DNA of 64,000 nt, taken from Urechis unicinctus. Taxonomy: Eukaryota > Annelida > Polychaeta > Xenopneusta > Urechidae. The first letter of the stretch is position 1. The number at the start of each line of letters is the position of its first letter. The stretch is taken from assembly GCA_034190875.2 (NCBI GenBank), contig CM067358.1, positions 50,508,843-50,572,842 of the forward strand, read 5' to 3'. Positions 46,796 to 58,400 of the stretch are shown here, in pieces. The notes beneath the pieces were generated by a model that was not told where the DNA came from, searched no databases, and worked only from the letters and a program-made list of their open reading frames with translations. Made by a program: the position numbers and the translations under genes.

Positions 46796-49700
46796 ATGGC
46801 TGACAAGTTGGACAATCTAGAAAAGCGATTAAATGAGTTGGAAACTCGCGTTTTCGGTGAAGTCAATAAAGATGCCACGTATCCGAAGGTAATTTAACCC
46901 TTCGCCTTTGATAAATGCTACCTTCTGGTCCTTTAGGAAATAAGAATACCATAAATACCTCATTTGTTTCTTCATTGTCATTTGGCATCAACAATTCGAC
47001 AGCACTGCACGTACTGGTTCAGCCAAATGCTAAGTGTCAAGTCTGTTTGCATCGGAACATTAACCCGAACTTGACCCAATGTGCTGCTATGTTTTAAAAT
47101 TGTGCATAAGTTTCCATGACCGAAATGTTTTTAAAGCTTGTGACTGTTTATTGAACATTGTATCATTGACGAGTAAACAATTTCATGAAACATCAGAAGC
47201 TAGTAGTAGTAGCCGTGCATGACGTCTTATATATTTATATTACCGTCCGACCGGGGCTAAGAAGCTAGATGGTTAGTAGGCAAGGCAACTCGCCCCTGGT
47301 GTTTTGATTATCTGATGACACCTTAGGGGCGAGGTGCCAAATGCCAGAATATTTAAGGATATAAGCAAATATGCTCCTTCTCGCAATGCAGACAAGGGAC
47401 AGTTTAAAAAACGTTGATTTTCATATCCATAAATGTCTTACCATCAATATGCACACTTATCTACAGAACCTATTACATAGATAGTGATATTTTCCTTTCT
47501 CAAGCTGTTCGTGTGGCTCACCGTTTATTGGTATTAGTGTGTGTGTTTAATATATATTTATGTTCTTTATGTTTTTCCATATTGATATGACCAACCTAAA
47601 TGTATCAGGTAACGCTGTAGTAAGTGTTGGCACAAGTAACCAATATTGTATGGTAGTAGTCACGACCAGGCCAAAGTTATAGGTGATGATTACCGAATAA
47701 AGTTGATGGCGTAAATGCTTCATCCAAAGTATTTGCTGGATGCATAGCTGTTTCATGCAATTCTTAGATATATGTGCTTCTTTAAAAGTTTAATACAGAA
47801 TCACATAAGTATTTGGAATCACACTGTGATAGAAATGACTGATATATGAAAAGTCAATTGTATAAAATTAATATGCATGATGAAGAAAATCAGTCAGTCC
47901 AAATCACTTATTGCTATAGTCGCCATTATGTTCTTCGAACTATATAACTTCTGTCACTTCTGATAAGACCATGTAGATTTGTGAGCTCACCCATGTCATG
48001 TTGCATGCTGCATGTTGTTTACTGCTTATCCATTCTCTTGATGTTATCCTGTTTGCACGTCTGTCTTCTGTCCTACCTCTGACATGGCGTTGGTGTCTCA
48101 CAGCCTAAGGACTTACAAGGTCAAGAGGTCAGTACATAAGGGTTCACCCGGTGATCAAGTGATGATTTCAGTGAAATATTGTATTTGATGTCAATCTTGA
48201 CAATACATTCTACTTGGTGTATTATTCTGTGAGTTCTGTGACTATCTGTACTTAGTAATATTATATATAGAAAGCTTCTCACCTTTTGAATATTGGTCAA
48301 ACATGACATTGAGTTCAGTATTAAGTTTAGTACACAGTCAATGTTGATATATATTTTATATTTATCATTATTTAAATCATAGGAGTTTGCTCGGCTATCA
48401 GACATTATTTGTGTGTGACCGTTCATGTTGTATTTCGGCACAAGGCATGCATAATATCCAGCATACCATATCTTACCTTCTATACTTTTTTTCATTTCTT
48501 TGCATGGTTTCTTATCATTAGGTTGATCTTTGCATGTAATGTATGGTGGACCTCACTGACACTATGACCGTGTATCCTGTGTTTGATGTGGAGCGTTATG
48601 AGCTGGGTGTATCTCTTTGTACTCTTCTACAGGTGATTGATTCACTGGCTGGGATGAACACCAAAATCAGCTCCTCTATAGCTGGACGACCTAAAATACA
48701 AGCACTCCTCAAACGCTGTATGTTCACTTGCTTACCTGACCACATCCATTCACTTTTTGATGTTCGAGTAAAATACATCAGTTTTAAAGATTATCCGAGT
48801 CCCTTTTACATAGCTCTAGGAGAACAATTTATGTGATTCCCCCAGATCACAGTTTGAGCAATGTTTCTCAAGGTTTAGATGTTCAGTGTACTTCTGATGG
48901 TCAGTTCATTCTTAATGTCTATTTACATATCCATCTTGTCCACATATATAATTTGACAGCATTGGTTGTTGTGTGTTGACAGTGGGTGAGCTGGAGGTAG
49001 TCTTGGACCCTGGCCACATGGAGAGTGTTTCCCTTAGTCATGAGGCTAAAATAGAAATCATTGTTGCAGGTTCCCCAGTTACCCCATTTAATGCTGAATT
49101 CTCTGTAATATTCTTGCCTGTGCAATATATGCACTTGAAATATTCACAAATGATATCATTTTAAGTTGATATTGGTTTATGATGTGTAGAAGAAGACATT
49201 ATTCGTCAAAACTTCAAAAACTTGGAGAAGGTGAAGGACATGACAGAAGCGTTAGGGAGCGAACATATTAAAGGTAGATGCAGCTTATTGCCTTGATTGG
49301 CAACTGGTTGATGAATGCTGGCTCGGAAATGGTTCTGAAATGACTCTGAAATGGCTCTGAAATGTCTAACTTGTGCTGTGCAGCTGTACCTGCTTTGCAA
49401 AGCCGTCTACAAGAAATCAGTACAACACACCTGTCTCAACAGGTAAGTTAATTTCAAACAGGTAAGCTTATTGGGTTACCAACCATACCAGTTGTCTAGC
49501 CTCAGTAAAGGCCTCACAGGTTACACCAGCTCAGCAGTTACATCTGACTCAGGTAAATCACCTGTAAGGTATATATCACCCAGAATGAAATTAAAAATGT
49601 TATGGTGAGGACTCTGGTATGTTGTACAGGATGCTGTTACAGAGCTGGCTGAGGACACAAAGAAGACCATCCTCTCCTACAACCACCTGGTACCCTTACA

Positions 49701-49988
49701 CAACTCTCCCTCTCTCTATCCTTTATAAGCCAATAGCATGTTACATCTTAGCACACATGGCATTCCTAATAGTCTATGAAATATCAATACTGAATGGGTT
49801 ATGAGTAGGACAAGGATTGCGATGAATTGAGTCCTAATTGTTTTCCGGCTTTAGTGGTAGCATTCTGCACTTATATTGATTGGCCTTCAAATATATTTCA
49901 GGTGACGTTACTGTCAAAGCAATTTGTACAGTGGGAGGAACTTTTCACGGCGCTTGAACAAAAAGCATCTGTGACAGAATCGATGTGA
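46796..49988 (+). CDS. DCTN3: Dynactin subunit 3 (p24), 7 exons
   Basis: Exons 46796-46888, 48633-48717, 48983-49069, 49190-49273, 49384-49442, 49630-49689 and 49902-49988. All introns are GT-AG and all phases agree, giving 184 residues, close to the ~186 of vertebrate p24. Recognisable blocks: an N-terminal coiled-coil start MADKLDNLEKRLNELETRV, a YLDPEY-like VLDPGH segment, AVPALQSRLQEI, and the C-terminal LLSKQFVQWEELF block, which is nearly identical to the vertebrate protein. p24 sits in the shoulder/sidearm of dynactin with p50 dynamitin and p150Glued, and helps dynein bind cargo and move along microtubules. The ATG is the first in frame, in TCAATATGGC context. Intron 1 (~1.7 kb) holds the second copy of the hairpin repeat. 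Confidence 0.93.
47277..47448. repeat. Dispersed ~170-bp repeat, copy 2, with hairpin
   Basis: Close match to 37166-37336 in the same orientation, including the CTCGCCCCT/AGGGGCGAG inverted repeat. Located in intron 1 of the dynactin gene. Confidence 0.8.
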
Positions 49989-50643
49989 GAGCTGCTTCAG
50001 CCATTGCTTGTGTTCAAACTAGTCGAACTCATCTCATTATGTGTACAGCTTATTCATTGTGATATGTTGGTATTTAAAATGGGAATTTCAATCAGTTATC
50101 TTACAGTGTTGATCCAACTGTCCTATTTGTTTGGTAGGTGTTTGTGTATTTCAGTCTTATGGGTCTAATATGATTATTTTGTCTTTCATGTATTATGATA
50201 TATCAGTAAATGTACACTGCTAGCTTGGCTGCTTCCTTCCTTTGTGATCTCAGGTTCATTCAGACACATATTAAGCTATAGTGTGATTGACTCGACAAGG
50301 CCGATGTATATATAAAAGATCAAGCATTGATCTGGCATCATTACTAGTAGTTCTTGGATTTATGGATGCAAATGCAAGTGAAGTTATTTCACAAACATTG
50401 TTTCTAGATGATGCTTCTTGCTTCCATATGCATTGATGAATCCACAGCAAAGACAATAACCCAAATTTGCTTAAAGTATATTATGAAGGCATACCCAACC
50501 AAAGGTTGCTGACTGACTATAATAACAATACATCATAGAAATCACTAAGCAATTGTTGGAAAAGTGTATTGAAATGAGAGGCCAGTTATAGCATACAGGC
50601 CTGATATTTGTCTTTACATACAGACAATATTGATTGCACCTCC

Positions 50644-50649
50644 AATAAA
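50644..50649 (+). terminator. Polyadenylation signal candidate for DCTN3
   Basis: AATAAA about 650 bases after the stop. The region 49989-50643 is otherwise featureless and is the probable 3' UTR. Confidence 0.35.
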
Positions 50650-50764
50650 TATCTCAAACTTAATATTTACTTGCCGAGTCTTGTTACAACATGAAAACAT
50701 AGGACAATGGTTAATTTTATAATAAAAAACGGTCTCACCACTAGTATGATAATGTTCAACATAC

Positions 50765-50770
50765 TTTATT
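50765..50770 (-). terminator. Polyadenylation signal candidate for the minus-strand AT-hook gene
   Basis: TTTATT on the plus strand, i.e. AATAAA on the minus strand. It implies a ~1.7-kb 3' UTR (50750-52465) and convergent gene ends about 120 bases apart. Confidence 0.3.
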
Positions 50771-52465
50771 TCATACAGAGATCTAATAAAAATATCAGAC
50801 ATGCCAGTTATAGATCGGTGATAGAAAAGAGTATGTACACACTGTAATGACCACTTGCGTAAGTGCCTCTTTCATTTTGTACAAATTACACAGTTTATGA
50901 ACAAACAAATAAATAGCTATGAATACATTTTAACATGTCACAGGACATGCTGAATACTTGCAAGCACATTCTGATTAAGCCTTGTTAACTCAACCTGGTT
51001 CTTCTCCCTGTTTCAATCAACATTAGAAATCAAAAATTAAGCTTTGCTTCAAAACACAATCCATTGATTTCTTCTAATTAACCACATGTATAATAATTTG
51101 TACATTTATCAATAGTGTGACTTTCCATAGATCGCGTCATCGTACATGAGACCAAATCATAACATCGCCATTTCTGGCATGACTAACGTGGACGAAAACA
51201 ATAATCATAACGCGATACGAAAATGTCATAACGTAATTCATTGCTTTGACGTCCACACACATCAATATGATGTCATTTTTAATCCAATTGGGCATTTTGT
51301 TTAATGCACGTCAGTAAGTAATCTTTAGATGAACTTATTAGTGGAAACCTCCAAGACATAAAGCCTCATCAGAAGTCAGACAACCATTATTGCATGTTAC
51401 CACCCCCAGCATAAATCTACTTATTCAGGGGGCAAGATAGATGGATAGATATCCTCACGAAATGAATGGCATTTCTCATGCTCCAATATATGTCTGACGG
51501 AATCTCATATAACTTGAACAAGGGTACTGTAAATTAGTCCGTCTCTTGATACAGGCAATGTTAAGTTCATGGTCTTGGATGTATTGAACTAGAAAATTTA
51601 CAATGAATCAAGCAAGTGATCGGAGGGTGTGAAAGAAAAGCATGCAGGAATGAACCTAATATCAATTGGTACAAACTGTTAACAGCCGAATAGACCAAAA
51701 TGACAATCACAAAAAACGTGAACAATATATAACTCTTTTAGACCTTCCTTTAAAATCACTACCATTGTGTATAACCTGTGACCAGAGCAGCTACCAAAAG
51801 GGCAAATTAAGTCTGGGCAAAGGAGCGCTTCGTAACGTCTAATGCCATAAATGGATGTGGATTTTCGTTGCACATGTAAACACAGCTAAAAAGAATATGA
51901 AGCAGCAGTAATCATGGGGTGAGAGAAATACACCAATACACTGGTATCAGGGCTACGATTGGCACGCCTGTTTAACATTATGTAGATCGATCACACCTGA
52001 ACATGTAGCTCAGATCGAAGACATTAATACATGGAAGCTGACGTGGTACAAGATATATATTCAACTAGAACATGTAACTCGATATACAGATAACACCCAC
52101 ACAGGGATAGACAGGGGCTAGATACTGATTACATCCATGCGGGACTAGACATGGGCAAGACACAAGAATCAACAGGAACATTGGCCTTTGAGATATCACT
52201 CCATACATCATACTATAATATCATTCATAATATCATATATCAGTCAGTCAAGCCCACACTTTAACTAATCCTTATATCATTTAACAACATCAACAAAAAC
52301 AGTATGCATGCGAGAAATGTGATCGAATCACTGGTTATTAAGTGGAAGATGAAATCATCATGTGACAACAAGCTGCCCAGACACACTTACATCATTAAGT
52401 ATATTGTGATAAACTATGAAATAGCAGTGAAACGTAAAAACACAACAGGTGGCCACATGTCATTG
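50771..52465 (-). other. Probable 3' UTR of the AT-hook gene
   Basis: AT-rich, no supported coding frame on either strand, directly downstream of the minus-strand stop codon at 52466. Confidence 0.4.
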
Positions 52466-55400
52466 TCACCATGAGAGGTCGATTGCGTTATCAATGCTTG
52501 ACCAGATCGATTCACGCTCATCACTGTCACCAGTCAGTCCTATGTAGTGGTGAGTGGACAACCTGCGTCGACGCCCTAACAGCATGTCATCAATGCCATT
52601 CTCCACATCAGTCTCATCAGCCCCACCCTCCTCACCAAAGTAGTGAGCATTGGGAGAATCTTGATCAATATTCCTCGACGAAGGTTGGCTGATGAGCTTG
52701 TCCATCGAGTTGTCCTCCATTAATGAGAAGCTCACATAGTTGCAGTAGCCTGGTGAAAATGAGCGAGGTGACTTGCTGCCGAGCGATTTGCGGCGACGGC
52801 ATGCACGTTTGCCAGCCTTGTTGTTGTCCAGGACTGCAAAGGGAGCCTTAAACACAGCATCCTCAGTCTGTGCCATGGCACATAGAGGCTGGGCTGGTGA
52901 TAAACCACCATAATCATCATCCTCGAGTTTGGGACGGACACAGAGAGCTGCCTCTGGACGAACCAGGTTCTCAGTCTCCTTCTCACTCTGTTCTTTGATG
53001 TCTGCAAATAGTGTGCGGGATCCCTGAATCAAGCGATCAAGGTCTACTGCCCTAGTGGCGTGGTGCATGAAGCTTTCCTCAATGTCGTTATTGAGGCTGA
53101 GAGCGAGGGCCTCATGGATGAGACCCTCAATACCCCAATTCATATCGAGCTCTGTTGACTGTGAGCGCTGTTGAGACTCATGTGAGGGAGTGCTGTGGTT
53201 GCCAGTGTCCACACTAGATGGTGCCTCTGATAATGTGCCATCATTGTCCTTGAGGCTGCTGCTGAAACTGTGATTTACATCTGAATTGTAAGCACTGTCC
53301 TCCACTTGGAAAACAATATTGGTGGTCGAGTAGTATTCTCCCTCGTCACTGTCATCACTGGAGATGGGGGAATGGATCGGCACGTACAACCCTGCTGACG
53401 TCTCCTCCACAACCTTATTCATCTCACTCATATTACTCCTCACAGCACATCCACTACTCTCCCTATCAGATCCCTCCCCACAAACTAAATCTTTGCCTTT
53501 CCTCTTGCATTTCTTACTGCGTTCGTAAAGTTCTTTCAAATTGCGCTCAAAGTTGGGATGCTGATAGTTGTCTTCCAGGCCTGGGTCAGTAAGATTGCCA
53601 CTAGCATCACTTTCCTCATCACTCGATGATGACGGGACTTGCTGCTGAGACACATGTGATGACAGCTTGGTAGCAACACGAAGATGGGAAGTATACGTTG
53701 GCACACTCTCTGACTCAGTGCTCACAGCAGAAGAAATCATCTGCCCTGTCTCTGTCACATGGTCATGATTGTCAATATCAGTAGGAATGCCAGTAAATGG
53801 AGAATTAGACTCCCCTTCCAGCAAGGGGCAACCTTTTGGTAGCGAGTCTTTGAAAGGCAGTTGAGTAGCTCTGTGAAGCAATGGAGGTTCTGGATGATGT
53901 AACTGAGGCATGTGGATGGGAGAGAGACAAGGCGGCTCATCGTCATCAGAGATAGGTTCAATGCCGTCTGTGTATGGTGCATTCACCTGTAAACCCGGAG
54001 GGCTTCCCGGTGAGGCACTTGCAACCTCTATAATCTCTGATGTAACTAATGGAGATTCAGGTTTCTTAGGCAGCTTGATTTTGAGCCTGATATGTGCTGT
54101 GGGGCTTGGAGTATCTCGGGCAGATTCTGAACGGCGGCGCTTTCTGTGTTTGTCTCGATGACGTCGATGACTCTTACCTTTGCGAGACCTTTTTATTTCT
54201 GGAGGTTTATCCAAATTATCACTGGAAATAATACCACCACTGTCTTCCTTGCTATCATAGCCACTGCGTGCACTGTCACCAGTAGACCGCTCCAACCAGT
54301 CAGTGTTTTGGAAGTTAACAATTTGTCTAAGTTTGGCTTTGTTTCTTGTCTTGAATCTGTCATGACGGTACAGAGCAAAGAGTCTTGCATTAAAGGCCTC
54401 GTCAGAAACTTGATCAACTTCAAAGTGCTTATCAGATGCGGTGCCAGCATCAGGGTCATCAAGTGCAGACTCATAATCATCTTCATTAACTGAGGTAAAC
54501 TGTTGGTATGCAGGTTGGTAGAAACTCAGAGGTGAGTCTGATGCAGCATGGGTTGGTGTACTCTCCTCCTCAGCTTCCTCAGCAGCCTCATCAACATCTT
54601 CATCCTCTTCCTCTTCTTCCTCAGGCTCCTGGCGGATATCAACATATGCAGGCCTCCCTCTTGCTCTCCCTCTTCGAGCAGCTACTGGCATGTACGTAGG
54701 ATCGTCTTTTCCCTCAAAGCTAAATTTTTTACGCATTCCTGTGCCTCGACCTCCACGTTTAGCCCCACGACCTCTACCCCTAACAGTTCCTGGCTTGCGG
54801 CCCCTGAAGTCAATACCCTGGTATGGGTAACTTGAGAGATAGGATGGGATGGCAGATGGAATGGCAGCATGCTGTAGAGGCTCACTCAGAGAGCTTGTAT
54901 TGGTTGGTGGCACTACCACAGGAATTTTCTCTTCAGAATTATCAAACTCATATAAGTCCATCTTTTTGGCTGGGACATGATTCACAACAGGGAGTGCTGC
55001 CTTTTCTAATGGGACCACAGCTTCTTGTTCCTTCCTCAAGCCCCTCTTACCCACTCCTCTTTTCCGTACAGGACCGCTGGACAATCGAGGATTACCAACA
55101 GTTTGATTTAAAGGCAGAGGTGGCACATGGGAGTCTTCATTGACCCCAAGAAGTTCACATTCCCACTCTGAGTGTTCGCTTGATGACAGGTGGGTTGGTG
55201 TTTCCTGCCTAGGTGCATCCATTTCTACATCAGATACAACCACAGAGCAAGGTATCATGCTGTCAGCCATGGCCTCATATGGCTTTTTGGCCACCTGAAT
55301 ATCTCCTGTGCAGGGCAGTGGTAGCCTAGGCGCCGCTCTGTCAGGCATGCCTGCAGGAAGAACATGAGGGGCCGGGGAAATGGGCACTGCAAAATTACCT

Positions 55401-58400
55401 TCATGAACTTTTGACGACAATCTATCCAGTGCATCGTATGCTTGCTTTGCCTTGGCAGCTGATTTGTGAGCGACTTTGTTTTGCAAGCAGGAGGAATTGT
55501 TAGGTAATGGCACAGAAGGGTCATAGTTATTGCTCTTTGACTGGGCAGAGTGCCTTTTGTGGCTATAGTTGTCATCTTCATCAGATATGTCTGACATCCA
55601 ACTGGAAACTTCTTTTGCATAGTTGGGAGATACAAAAGAATTATGTTGTCGCGGACCATAGATGTTCTCTTTCAACACAGGCAGTATCTCGTCACAAGTA
55701 GCTTTGGATGGCTTACCAACAGAGTTGTCAGTGAGAAGTCCAAGCAACACAGACCCGCCTATTTCTTGCCTTGTCTCCTTACTTCCATTAGTGGTTACAG
55801 GCTTTGGTACAGCAAATAAATCCTTACATCTTTCTTCCACACCAAGAGGGGATGGACTCTGGATTACTTCTGGTGACTGGCTTTGCACTGGTGACCTTGT
55901 TAGCACTTTTTCACTAACAGGGGACTTCTGGGATTCTAATATAGATTCCTCTACATCCGATTCTTCCTCCGGTTTGTTGTGCAATTCTTGACTAAACTGT
56001 TTAATCTGATTCATAACTGCCATTTTCCAGTCAGCTGAGGGACTGCCCAATGGGACCTTCCCATGCCCTTCTGACTTATTAGGGGTCTTTGATTTAGGGA
56101 CAGGAATGGACACTTTGCTCTCCAATTTAGGCCTACTATGGCCTCTGGATACAGTCTTTGCATTGTCATGGACACCAGACTTAGTAGCCTTGCTGAGAAA
56201 CTTCCTCAACTGTGCAGCGGCATCCGATTTCCTCCGCCCAGCTTTCTGTGATACACTATTGTCTGACCCACTGGGAACTTTTTTGTTTGTTGACTTCCTT
56301 CTGGTTATTAATTCAGACACCACGTTGGAACATCCTTCTGATGATTTGCGCCTTTGGCTAGAGAAAAATTTAGGAGCTTTACCAGGCTCTGGCCTATCGT
56401 CTGTTAGTTCAGGTGAATATGAATCCAACACAACAGTTTCTATTGCTGGGTCTGTATTCCTTTGAAAGGCCACTCTGGTTACAATTCCATCACATTCCTC
56501 AGCATATTGATTAGATGCTTTCTGTTTGCGAGAAGGTAAGCAATCTGGAGTGTCTGTGTTGCCTTGGGAACCATTGTGAATAACAGAATCCCGCTGATTA
56601 CTGGGGTCAATGCTATCAGTGGATTCTGTAAGGTCTTCATTGGAGCCTGTGTGATTATTTGGTTCCTTGCTATCGTTGAACTCGGGTGATGTTTTGCTAT
56701 GAAGAATTGCCTTAGGTTCAACAGTTTCATGCACATTGTTGTGTTCATCAAAATCCTCACCCATTGTTTTTGAATGCTTATGAGAAGCATTTTTCCTCTT
56801 CTTCCTTCTGCCCACCACTTCTGAGTTAATTTTAAGTGAGAACGAAACACCATCACTAAGTCTTTGAACAAGAGGAGCAGGCTCACTGACAGCCTCCTCC
56901 TTATCACAAATTGTCTTGCTTGAAGTGAGAGCCTCATTCTCTGCTGGTTCAGGCTCTGTCCCTGGAGCAGGGGCTGGCATAGAGTCTGTCATCATATCCT
57001 GCCCCAGTGACGGTGTATCATCCATTACTGTGACTTGCGTTTGATCTGTTTGTGATACAGACAGAGGTTCAACCTCTGATTTTTGGCACTGTGAATCCTT
57101 TGTCGATTCCTCGACTGAAGATGAGTTTTTGCATGAAGAGAGCTGGCAGTCTTTATTATGAGGTAGACACTGACAGCTGAAGATATTATTAGCTACCTGA
57201 GGTTGTGACAAATCAACCTCCTTATCCACCAGTATCATCTGACAAATTTTGATTTTTAAGTTCTTACCCCCGGGTATTCTGATTGCATGATGTTCTGTTT
57301 TTATTTTTGAAGATGACTTATCACGTTTTTTGGAAGATTCTTTCGACCGGCTCCGATGCCTACCTTTTTTCTTTTTCTCTTTCACAGCTGGCACAGTCAA
57401 TGGACTAACTCTCTTTTGGGGCAGCTCTTCCAACTCTGGAGTTATGGCTTGTGAAGACTCTAATGCTGTTCCTGCCAGTTCTTTTATGACTAACTGATCA
57501 TCTGTTTTGACGACTGTTTGAGGACCAGAGACCTCTGAAAAAGGCATTTCAGCGGCAGCTGTCTGGGAGCCTGACTGCATGTCACACACTTTTGTATGAG
57601 GATCTGCTGGTTGCGGTGAAGCCGGCACATCAACACACACATCATTGTCACCTATTGCACTTTCCATGCCCAGACATGGAGTATCTGCTCTAGGAGCATC
57701 GGGTACCAACTCAACACACTGAGCTTCATTTTGCACTGGTTGCATTTCAGAGACATCTACAACTGACTGCGACTCTACCTCCTCATCTTCCTTCAAGGCG
57801 CTACATTCCCAGCGTTTCCTCCGTTTCATCTTAAATTTTTTACTCCTGGGTGATGGCTTCGGCCTTTTCCGTGTCTCTGGACACTTGACAGTCGGTGAAG
57901 ATAGCTGTGGCAGGGGATCTTCACCTGTGTCTATAACAAGCTTGTCAGGATCAGAATCATAATCGTCATCCTGTACAGGCTTGGCGGGATAATGAACCAC
58001 TGGCTTCACATGTGCCATCTCCACTACGGGGGAATCCTCATCACCAGGCACCTCATCATCCACCTCATCTTGCACTGGCAAGTTGGTTATATGGACAGAC
58101 TGATGGCTCATCTTATCTGGTAGTTTATCAAGAACCACCTTGCACACTTTCAGCAGTTGTTTATCACTGAGAGAACACTTCCAGTGGTTTGCACCACCAC
58201 CACCATTATATAACACCACTTTAGGGGCTTTTTTCTTGTACAGTTCTTCTGAAGACTCCGCACTGTGGTTAGCAGTCACTATTTCCATATTGGCACTCTC
58301 CTCCGAGTTAGAATGGGCTGTGTGCCGTTTGTGCTTCCTCTTGCCCTTCTTCACCCGAGGATGTTTGACGAGAGAGTCAGATGCCTTTTCACTGACAGGT

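Noticed and set aside
48543..48632. ATG at 48543 as an alternative start of the dynactin gene
   Set aside because: This sequence is the end of intron 1. The ATG exon at 46796 joins exon 2 in phase and restores the p24 length.
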